Positions 5,468-11,494 of a DNA stretch of 16,555 nucleotides are shown in pieces. Origin of the DNA: Candidatus Adiutrix sp. (GTDB lineage Bacteria > Desulfobacterota > Desulfarculia > Adiutricales > Adiutricaceae); contig JAITBV010000203.1 in the NCBI GenBank assembly GCA_031283395.1, forward strand, positions 1-16,555, in the 5' to 3' direction. The first letter of the stretch is position 1. Every line of letters begins with the position of its first letter. The notes beneath the pieces were generated by a model. It ran no database searches. It saw only the letters and a program-made list of their open reading frames with translations, and was not told where the DNA came from. Both the position numbers and the translations under genes were made by a program.

Positions 5468-6265
5468 ATGAAAGGGTCAATCCAGACGGCTCTGCGCTGT
5501 GCTATTTGCGGATTACGGCTTAAAAGCGTAGAGCCGCGGGGATTGCTTTGCCCGGCCCATCAAGATATTATTGTGGAAGGCAAATGTCGGGTGATGTTTG
5601 ACAACGTCACGACCCGGTTTGACACATACAAAGAAGCATATAAAGTGCTCACCCGGAAGCGGGCGGAAGTCGATGCCGGGACGTATGACGCCAGAGATTA
5701 CAAAATCAAAGCCAAACCCCTGGCTTTCAACAGGCTGGCCGTGGAATGGCTGGCGACTTACATAAGCATCCGGCCATCGGAGATGCTCTCGCTGACCGAA
5801 AGACAAGTCGACCGCCGGAGGGGCCTGTTGATTATTCCGCACCCGAAAGAGCGCAAGCCCAAAATCGTGCCGCTCTTGGAAACCGACTTGAAATTATTGC
5901 GGGACTTTCCCGAAGAGCATCCGTCCCTGCCCTTTTTCCGGCATGAAAGTAATGCGCCAAATGGGGTGGCCGGGCTGCCCCTGGGACAAAAACGGCTTTA
6001 CCAGGATTGGAAAAGAGCCTGCCGGAATTTAGGCGTAGAGGACGTGGATCTCTATGGCGGGACGAAGCACAGCACGGCCATGGGGCTTCGGGCCGTGGCG
6101 ACATTTGAAGAGGTTAGGAAGATGACCGGCCATACGACTAATAAGGCGTTTGACCGGTATCTTCAGTTGGAGGGCGAGAAGATGAGGGAGCTTTACGCTC
6201 GGAGGGAAGCATTGGCAATTTCCACTGTTTCTGACAATGGATTGACAATGGATTTAGGGGGGTAA
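5468..6265 (+). CDS. Tyrosine recombinase/integrase, apparently internally deleted
   Basis: A 265-residue phage-type integrase beside its tRNA target. The N-terminus has a CAIC...C..H cluster (Cys11, Cys14, Cys28, His31) suggesting a small zinc-binding arm domain, followed by an arm-like region to about 90. The catalytic half starts abruptly: LAVEWLATYISIRPSEMLSL places Arg I (Arg102) and Glu105 almost directly after the arm region. It continues with the beta-hairpin HPKERKPKIVPL, GGTKHSTAM (Lys200 where the usual Arg II sits), TGHTTNKAFDRYL (His222 and nucleophile Tyr231). The SAM-like core-binding domain and the start of the catalytic domain are missing without a frameshift, and the protein is roughly 100 or more residues shorter than usual. 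I start at ATG 5468 (MKGSIQTALRC); TTG 5435 is an alternative. It is probably inactive or needs help (inference). Confidence 0.82.
   Translation: MKGSIQTALRCAICGLRLKSVEPRGLLCPAHQDIIVEGKCRVMFDNVTTRFDTYKEAYKVLTRKRAEVDAGTYDARDYKIKAKPLAFNRLAVEWLATYISIRPSEMLSLTERQVDRRRGLLIIPHPKERKPKIVPLLETDLKLLRDFPEEHPSLPFFRHESNAPNGVAGLPLGQKRLYQDWKRACRNLGVEDVDLYGGTKHSTAMGLRAVATFEEVRKMTGHTTNKAFDRYLQLEGEKMRELYARREALAISTVSDNGLTMDLGG
6231..6253. repeat. Subterminal direct repeat, right copy (tandem TGACAATGGAT x2)
   Basis: 6231-6250 is identical to 3867-3886. Here the unit TGACAATGGAT is complete twice in tandem (6232-6242, 6243-6253). It overlaps the last codons of the integrase gene, 47 bp inside the right tRNA-end repeat. 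Confidence 0.6.
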
Positions 6266-6299
6266 AATCCGCCAAAATTGAGTATTATCAATAGTTTAG

Positions 6300-6329
6300 G
6301 TGGTCGGGACGACTGGATTTGAACCAGCG
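6300..6329. repeat. Right attachment repeat (within the tRNA-Pro gene)
   Basis: Thirty bases identical to 3805-3834, covering the CCA end, acceptor strand and T-arm of the intact tRNA-Pro gene. It is the functional half-site that keeps the tRNA complete after integration. Confidence 0.85.
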
Positions 6330-6377
6330 ACCCCCTGAACCCCATTCAGGTGCGCTACCAGGCTGCGCCACGTCCCG
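6301..6377 (-). tRNA. tRNA-Pro (anticodon GGG)
   Basis: Read on the minus strand, 77 bases fold as a full cloverleaf. The 7-bp acceptor is CGGGACG/CGTCCCG, the D-arm contains AGCCTGGTAG, the anticodon stem CCTGA/TCAGG encloses the loop ATGGGGT (anticodon GGG), the T-arm is GCTGG/CCAGT with loop TTCAAAT, and discriminator A plus an encoded CCA end it. GGG reads CCC and CCU proline codons, CCC being abundant in the surrounding genes. Its 3' end is the insertion site of the element on its left. Confidence 0.96.
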
Positions 6378-6390
6378 TACACAAACAAAT

Positions 6391-6419
6391 AATCTAACTT
6401 ATTGTGGAATTTGAGTCAA
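6391..6419 (-). promoter_or_regulatory. Promoter of tRNA-Pro
   Basis: On the minus strand, TTGACT (6419-6414), a 17-base spacer and TAGATT (6396-6391). Transcription would start near 6384, seven bases before the mature tRNA 5' end at 6377. It overlaps the first codons of tadA if that gene starts at GTG 6404. Confidence 0.65.
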
Positions 6420-6898
6420 GCAATTTTTTTAAAGGGTTCACGGCCCGGGAAAAGGGCCTCATGGAAGAGGCCCTCCGCGAGGCCGCCCTGGCCGCCGCCC
6501 TGGGTGAGGTGCCGGCCGGCGCCGTTCTGGCCGACCCCGAGGGCCGCCTGGTGGGGCGGGGCCGCAACCAGGTTCTGACCCTGGCCGATCCCACGGCCCA
6601 CGCTGAGATCCTGGCTATCCGGGAGGCCGCCCTGAAGGCCGGCAACTACCGCCTCACCGGCCACCTTCTGGTCTCCACCCTGGAGCCCTGCCCCATGTGC
6701 CTGATGGCCGCCATCCACGCCCGGGTCGGCCAGATAATCTTCGGCGCTCCGGAACCCCGCTGGGGCGCGGCCGGCTCCCTGGTGGACCTGACCGAACTGG
6801 CCGGCCTCAATCACCGCCCCCTGGTGCGCGGGGGGCTGAAGGCCGAGGCCGCCCGGGATCTTATGACCTCTTTTTTCCAGGCCCGCCGCCAGGGCTGA
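6404..6898 (+). CDS. tadA: tRNA-specific adenosine deaminase (A34 to inosine)
   Basis: TadA converts adenosine 34 in the anticodon of tRNA-Arg(ACG) to inosine with a zinc-activated water, allowing wobble decoding. The cytidine-deaminase-fold motifs are complete: HAE (His66, catalytic Glu68) and PCPMC (Cys96, Cys99). GEVPAGAVL, the NYRL strand, FGAPEPRWGAAGSL and the C-terminal FFQARRQ helix are also typical. At 164 residues from GTG 6404 the length is normal. GTG 6404 lacks a ribosome site and overlaps the divergent tRNA promoter; ATG 6461 (MEEALREA) has an AGGG upstream but would trim the first helix. I keep GTG with doubt. The gene is divergent from tRNA-Pro, and no terminator is obvious before the convergent kinase gene. 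Confidence 0.93.
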   Translation: MEFESSNFFKGFTAREKGLMEEALREAALAAALGEVPAGAVLADPEGRLVGRGRNQVLTLADPTAHAEILAIREAALKAGNYRLTGHLLVSTLEPCPMCLMAAIHARVGQIIFGAPEPRWGAAGSLVDLTELAGLNHRPLVRGGLKAEAARDLMTSFFQARRQG

Positions 6899-6943
6899 AT
6901 CCGGCGAAAAAATCAGAGCGCCGCCAGAGGGCAAAAAGATCGT

Positions 6944-9733
6944 TTAGCCATCGGCTTCGTGCAGTATGAACCGCCGGAGCGTCTTTTTCAGGAGGGCCAC
7001 GTCTATGGGTTTGGAGATGTGCCCGTTCATGCCGCAGGCCAGGCAGCGATCCCTTTCCTCGTCAAAGGCGTGGGCGGTCATGGCCACTACTATCAGCCCG
7101 TTGTAGCGGGACTGCGACCTTATGCGCCGGGTGGCCTCGAAGCCGTCCATGACCGGCATCTGCAAGTCCATCAGCACCGTGTCGAAGGCCGGCGAAAAGC
7201 CTTTCCCGTCAGCTTCCTCCAGCCGGGCCAGGGCCTCCTCGCCGTTTCCGGCCAGCGTGACGTCGAGACCCATCTTCTTCAAAAGCGATTTGGCCACCAG
7301 GACGTTGACGTCGTTGTCCTCCACCAACAGGACGCGGTGGCCTTTCAGGCCGCTGGATTCCGCATCCTCGGCCTTAGCGGCTTTCGTGCCGCTTCTTCCG
7401 GCCAGGAGGGCGGCCAGGGGATCTTCCTCCGGGACCAGGGTGTCCAGGCCGAAGAAGCAGTGGAAGGACATGGTCGTGCCCCGGTCCGGCTCGCTCTTCA
7501 CGGTGATCTTCCCGTTCATCAGGTTAACCAGGCTTTTGGCGATGTTCAGGCCCAGGCCGGTGCCGCCGTAGCGCCGGCTTATGCTGTCGTCGGCCTGGGT
7601 GAAGGCCTGGAAGAGGTTTGCGGCCTGCTCCCTGGTCATGCCTATGCCCGTGTCCTGGACGGCGAAGGCCACGGCTATCTCTTCCCCTGTCCGCTCCTTG
7701 AGGCTGGCGGAAACGGTTATTGAACCCTTCTTGGTGAACTTGAAGGCATTGCCGACAATGTTGATGAATATCTGCCTAAGGCGCAAAGGGTCGCCCAGGA
7801 GGGCGTCGGGCAGGTCGGTGGCGCGGTCCACGAAGAGGGCCACGCCGGTTTCGGCGCTCCGCTCATGGAAGAAGATGGCGATGTCGTCCATGACCTGTTT
7901 GAGGCTGAAGGGGATTTTCTCCACGGTCATCTTGCCGGCTTCAACCTTGGACAGATCCAGAATGTCGTTGATAAGGCCCAAAAGGCCGTTGGCCGAGCGG
8001 TGGGCGTTGAAGGTGTATTCGCGTTGCTGGGAATCGAGTTCCGTCTGGAGCAGAAGGTGGGTCAGGCCGATGACCGCGTTCATGGGGGTTCTTATTTCGT
8101 GGCTCATATTGGCCAGGAACTCGCTTTTGGCCCGGCTGGCCGCCCGGGCGGCTTCAATGGCCCGGTTCAACTCGGTGACGTCGCTTAAGATCAGGGCCGC
8201 GCCGTTACGGGCCTCGTCCCCGGCGCCGCCCATGGGCTGGAGACGGAGGAGATAATGGTGTGGTTCTTCCTCACCCCAGGCGACCCGGACCTCCCAGTGG
8301 TCGTCGGCCCGGCTCCCGGAGCTGAAAATGGCGGCGGCCTCCGGCGGCAGCTCCTGGTCCCGGCCTTCGGAGATTATGGCCGCCAGGAGGTCGGGCCGGT
8401 CAAGGCTGAGCCCCATTTCCACCAGGAAAGCCCTCATGGCCCGGTTTAGATAGACCGGCTCCCTTTCGCGGCCGAACAGGGCCAGGGCCCCGGGCAGGGA
8501 GTCGAGGTGGGCGCAGACGACTTCCAGCATGGTGTTGATGCCGGAAATGATGTTGGCGTAATCGCCCTGATGGTCGGCCGGGTCCACCCTCTGGCTCAAA
8601 AAGCCGGAGCTTACGGTTTTCGTCAGGCTGCCGATGTCGCTTATGACCTTGCGCACCTCCCCGGACATGATGTTGAAGGCTTCCCCCAGGCGTCCCACCT
8701 CGTCCGCCCAGGAAAGAAGGCGCGGCGGCAGTTGGCTGTCGAAACGCCCTTGGGCCAGTTGGTTGGCGTTGTCGGTGATGAGGGCCAGGGGCCGGGTGAG
8801 CAGCCGGTTGGCGGTCAGGTAGAGGGTCGCGCCGAAAACGAGGATGGCCGTGACCGCTATCAGAATGGAGGCCAGGATGGCCCTCTGGACCTCCCCCATG
8901 AAATCGCTCTGGGGATCCAGGATGCCCAGGGACCACAGGGTGCCGCGGATGGGCGCGTAACTTATGAACATCTGCCCCTGGGGACCCTGGAAGGAGGTCG
9001 CTCCCACCTGGCCCTCTTTCATCAAGGTCAGCGTCTCCCTGATATTCCCGCCCAGTTCCGCGACGGCCTCCTGCCGGCTGTATACCTTGCCCAGGTCCCG
9101 GTGGGCCACGAACCGGCCTTCTTCATTGAGTATGAAAGCTGTGCCGTTGCGGCCGATGATGATGTCGCCCAGGATATCGCTCAAAATGGCGTATTCATAG
9201 CTGCCGACCAGGTAATAGGTATCGCCCTCGGTCTCCGGGCTCCCTCTTTGGAAGGCCGTCAGGGGCGCGCCGATGGTTATCTCCAGCCCGCTGCCGCCCA
9301 CGGCGGTGTCTCCAATGACCAGGTTCCCGGTTTCGGCAATGGCGCTGAATATCCGATCCCCGGCCAGGCTGCGGGGGGCGTAGCTGCTGCCGACCCTCAG
9401 GGAGCCGTTGGCCTCATACAGGCCAAGCCAGACAAAGCCCACGCCGCTCATGACCCGGTCCAGCACGGCCTTCTTCTCCGCCTCCGAAGCCCAGGCATGG
9501 GTCAGGATCTCTTTTTCCCTGAGCATCAGCATCTGGTTGGCCATGGCGCGGAGCTGGCCTTCCACGCCCATGGACGCCGTCCGGGCCATGACCGGCAGCA
9601 CGTTGAGCATGATGGTGCTTATCAGGGAGGGCATGAAATGGGTCAAAAGGGCCAGGAAGGCGGCGTTCAGGGCGAGCGCCATCAGAAAAGCGACCAGGAT
9701 GACCCTGAAGGCTAAACTCTTTCGCCTTTTCAT
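6944..9733 (-). CDS. Membrane hybrid sensor histidine kinase (Cache-like, HAMP, PAS, HisKA, HATPase, REC)
   Basis: A 929-residue inner-membrane hybrid kinase. TM1 (about 9-33) and TM2 (about 285-307) bracket a 250-residue periplasmic sensor that looks like a double Cache domain ([17 protein letters not shown] near 197-213 is typical). Then come HAMP (about 308-361), a second HAMP-like linker (about 362-412), a PAS-like domain (about 412-525), and HisKA with [15 protein letters not shown] (phospho-acceptor His545). The HATPase has N662 (N box), DTGIGM at 694-699 and GGTGLGL at 723-729, and a C-terminal receiver carries acceptor Asp856 in [11 protein letters not shown] and SKPID near the end. 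It has no Hpt domain, so phosphate must leave through a separate Hpt or regulator. It is the last gene of a unit with two lipoproteins; its AAGGA ribosome site overlaps the upstream TAA. Signal and target are unknown. Confidence 0.93.
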   Translation of the reverse strand: MKRRKSLAFRVILVAFLMALALNAAFLALLTHFMPSLISTIMLNVLPVMARTASMGVEGQLRAMANQMLMLREKEILTHAWASEAEKKAVLDRVMSGVGFVWLGLYEANGSLRVGSSYAPRSLAGDRIFSAIAETGNLVIGDTAVGGSGLEITIGAPLTAFQRGSPETEGDTYYLVGSYEYAILSDILGDIIIGRNGTAFILNEEGRFVAHRDLGKVYSRQEAVAELGGNIRETLTLMKEGQVGATSFQGPQGQMFISYAPIRGTLWSLGILDPQSDFMGEVQRAILASILIAVTAILVFGATLYLTANRLLTRPLALITDNANQLAQGRFDSQLPPRLLSWADEVGRLGEAFNIMSGEVRKVISDIGSLTKTVSSGFLSQRVDPADHQGDYANIISGINTMLEVVCAHLDSLPGALALFGREREPVYLNRAMRAFLVEMGLSLDRPDLLAAIISEGRDQELPPEAAAIFSSGSRADDHWEVRVAWGEEEPHHYLLRLQPMGGAGDEARNGAALILSDVTELNRAIEAARAASRAKSEFLANMSHEIRTPMNAVIGLTHLLLQTELDSQQREYTFNAHRSANGLLGLINDILDLSKVEAGKMTVEKIPFSLKQVMDDIAIFFHERSAETGVALFVDRATDLPDALLGDPLRLRQIFINIVGNAFKFTKKGSITVSASLKERTGEEIAVAFAVQDTGIGMTREQAANLFQAFTQADDSISRRYGGTGLGLNIAKSLVNLMNGKITVKSEPDRGTTMSFHCFFGLDTLVPEEDPLAALLAGRSGTKAAKAEDAESSGLKGHRVLLVEDNDVNVLVAKSLLKKMGLDVTLAGNGEEALARLEEADGKGFSPAFDTVLMDLQMPVMDGFEATRRIRSQSRYNGLIVVAMTAHAFDEERDRCLACGMNGHISKPIDVALLKKTLRRFILHEADG

Positions 9734-9746
9734 TCAGCGCCGATCC

Positions 9747-10223
9747 TTAAAAAGCAACGAAAGCCACCCTCTGGTCGCCGTTCCTGGCCTTGATAATGGC
9801 CGCTTCCGCCAGGCGCTGAAAATTCGGGTGGGCCTGGGCGGCCCCCGGGATGGGGGTGACCTGGGCCGGGTCCTGCCGGTTCAACAGGGCCATGGTGTAG
9901 GCCCGGCCGTATTTGCTCTGGTTGGTGCCCGTGGACTGGGTGCTGCGCCGCTTGTCGGCCATGTCCCAGGAGCGGAGGAAACCCCTGGAGTTGCGGGAGT
10001 TGTACTGGGCGCTGACTATGCGGCCGTCGCAGACGTAGATGGTCAGGAATTCCTTCCAGCCCTGGGGATCGAATTCGGCGGCCTCCGCCGTGTAATAGCC
10101 GTCCTTAAGGAGATCCTGCGGGCCTTCGGCGCAACCCCCCACGACCACCAGGGCCGCCAGGGCCAGCCCGGCCCAAAGGCCGGGGCGGGAACCGGCCGGG
10201 CGCTCGCGAAGGCCCGGGCCCAT
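9747..10223 (-). CDS. FMN_bind-like lipoprotein
   Basis: A 158-residue predicted lipoprotein: a basic N-terminus, hydrophobic stretch 16-30 and lipobox ending VGGC with lipidated Cys31. The rest resembles the FMN-binding (FMN_bind) domain of RnfG/NqrC and PplA type: DGYYTAEAAEFDPQGWKEF, then TIYVCDGRIVSAQYNS. The covalent flavin motif expected near the end (Ser-Gly-Ala-Thr) is not there; the equivalent stretch reads PIPGAAQAH, so covalent FMN attachment is doubtful. It lies 27 bp after the LsrB-like gene and 13 bp before the kinase gene, suggesting a periplasmic accessory to the sensing unit, either redox-active or a ligand-binding remnant (inference). The family match is by pattern only and moderately sure. 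Confidence 0.65.
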   Translation of the reverse strand: MGPGLRERPAGSRPGLWAGLALAALVVVGGCAEGPQDLLKDGYYTAEAAEFDPQGWKEFLTIYVCDGRIVSAQYNSRNSRGFLRSWDMADKRRSTQSTGTNQSKYGRAYTMALLNRQDPAQVTPIPGAAQAHPNFQRLAEAAIIKARNGDQRVAFVAF

Positions 10224-10250
10224 CAGCGTCCGGGGCTTTCCAGCGGGTTG

Positions 10251-11327
10251 CTAATAATCGTAGTCATCCACATTGTCCAGGGTGAATTCCAGCCGGTCCG
10301 GCAACATGACCACGCCGGATTTCGCCGAAAACGGGGCCGCCGGGTCCAAAACCGAGTTGGGCATTATTTCCACCAGGCCCAAGTTCGGCACGTCCACCCG
10401 GTCGCCTACCCTGATCTCGTGGCCCGAGGCCAGGTAATAGGCCAGGTAGCAGCTCAAGGCCCCTTGGACCCCGCAATCCCACAGGCCCCAGCGTTCCACC
10501 ACCCCGTCCCGGCAATAGGCCCGCATGGCGTTGGGCGAGGCGAAACCGGTGATGGTCACGTCCTGGGCCGTCAGGCCCTGGTTCTGGGCGGCCTGGGCCT
10601 GGCCGGGCAGGGACGTGGAGTCGTTGCAGATTATCAGGTCCACGTCCGGGTGTTCCTCGAGCAGGGCCTCTCCCACGGCCACGGCCAAATCCGCGTTATG
10701 CAGGCTGTAGTAGTTGTCCGGGGCCACGTTTTCCCAGTTGGGATAGGTCTCCTGGATATAGCGCTCCCCGGCCAGGTGCCAGGAATTCTCGTCGGTCGCC
10801 TGGGCCTGTGAATAGTGCCAGGCGTATTTCACCTGTTCGCTGGTGGGGTTTTTGCCCCGCGAAGCCAAGCTCTTGGCTCCCATCTCCACCAGCATCCGTC
10901 CCAACTGTTCCGGCGTTCCCTGGGAGACCATCAGTTGGCGGGCGTCGTCGGCCACGTCCGAGTCCCAGGTGACCACCTTGACTCCGGCGGCCAAGGCCGC
11001 TTTCAAAGGCTGGTCCAGGGCCTTGGGGTCCAGAGCCGAGATGGCGATGGCTGGCGCCCCGCCGGCCATCGCCTCCTCCACCAGGACCGCTTGGCGGGCC
11101 GCCGCCGCCTCCCGGCTGCCCAGGTAATCGACTTTGAAACCATGTTCGGCCGCGAAGGCCTGGGCTCCCCGGTTGGCGGCCTCGTAAAAGGCGTTGCCCG
11201 TGAGCTTTGGTATGAAGGCCACGGTTATTTCGGCCTGCCCACGGCCCGGGGCCGGTGTCTCGGTTTCGCACCCCCCTGAAAGCGGGACCGCCAGCCATAA
11301 GGCGAGTAGGCAGAGTATTTTTTTCAT
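10251..11327 (-). CDS. LsrB-like periplasmic sugar/autoinducer-2-binding lipoprotein
   Basis: A 358-residue type I periplasmic binding protein (Peripla_BP_4) anchored as a lipoprotein (PLSGGC, Cys20; the -3 residue is slightly atypical). It resembles E. coli/Salmonella LsrB along its length: TVAFIPKLTGNAF, KVVTWDSD, VSQGTPEQLG, GFASPNAMRAYC and GLWDCGVQG all have close LsrB counterparts. LsrB contacts AI-2 through Lys35, Asp116, Asp166, Gln167, Pro220 and Ala222. Here Lys41, Asp122, Asp179 and Pro241 are kept while Gln167 is Glu180 and Ala222 is Gln243, so AI-2 or a related sugar (rhamnose-like) is plausible. No permease or ATPase gene is adjacent; a hybrid kinase is, which points to sensing. 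Start ATG 11327 has AAAGGG six bases upstream. Confidence 0.85.
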   Translation of the reverse strand: MKKILCLLALWLAVPLSGGCETETPAPGRGQAEITVAFIPKLTGNAFYEAANRGAQAFAAEHGFKVDYLGSREAAAARQAVLVEEAMAGGAPAIAISALDPKALDQPLKAALAAGVKVVTWDSDVADDARQLMVSQGTPEQLGRMLVEMGAKSLASRGKNPTSEQVKYAWHYSQAQATDENSWHLAGERYIQETYPNWENVAPDNYYSLHNADLAVAVGEALLEEHPDVDLIICNDSTSLPGQAQAAQNQGLTAQDVTITGFASPNAMRAYCRDGVVERWGLWDCGVQGALSCYLAYYLASGHEIRVGDRVDVPNLGLVEIMPNSVLDPAAPFSAKSGVVMLPDRLEFTLDNVDDYDY

Positions 11328-11374
11328 GGGGAGCCCTTTTCAGATTTTGTTTGGCAATAAATCTCTGGCAGTTT

Positions 11375-11380
11375 ATCATA
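11375..11380 (-). promoter_or_regulatory. Candidate -10 box for the LsrB-like/FMN_bind/kinase unit
   Basis: TATGAT on the minus strand, 47 bases before ATG 11327, with no convincing -35 at 16-18 bases. The palindrome TTGATCAA (11413-11420) lies further upstream in this 167-bp divergent region. Weak evidence. Confidence 0.25.
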
Positions 11381-11457
11381 AAAACGCTCTGATACCAAGT
11401 GGCTGTTCGATTTTGATCAAGTGTCTTTCGCCGTCCCCGGGGGCCGGGCCACCCGGT

Positions 11458-11486
11458 TTGACTTGGCCCCGCTTTTTGCGTATCAT
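11458..11486 (+). promoter_or_regulatory. Promoter of cyaA, predicted leaderless
   Basis: TTGACT (11458-11463), a 17-base spacer and TATCAT (11481-11486). The expected start near 11493 is two bases before ATG 11495, and no Shine-Dalgarno precedes that ATG. Confidence 0.55.
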
Positions 11487-11494
11487 TAACAATC

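Larger units (their letters stand above)
3805..6329. mobile_element. Small integrated element at tRNA-Pro (about 2.5 kb) with vapBC-like genes and integrase
   Basis: A 30-bp perfect direct repeat of the tRNA-Pro 3' end bounds the segment (3805-3834 and 6300-6329). Inside lie a Phd/VapC-type toxin-antitoxin pair, a long hairpin-rich non-coding stretch, and a tyrosine recombinase next to the tRNA. This is the classic arrangement for integrase-mediated insertion: the intact tRNA beside the integrase, the duplicated tRNA end at the other side. The element is far smaller than a phage or ICE and its integrase looks internally deleted, so it is probably a decayed or non-autonomous remnant (inference). 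Confidence 0.8.

Noticed and set aside
6270..6295. Intrinsic terminator for tRNA-Pro (ATTGA/TCAAT stem followed by TTTT on the minus strand)
   Set aside because: A 5-bp AT-rich stem is too weak to call.
8507..9715. Long plus-strand open frame opposite the hybrid kinase
   Set aside because: It is an antisense shadow of GC-rich coding DNA with low-complexity Gly/Gln/Pro sequence and no domain.
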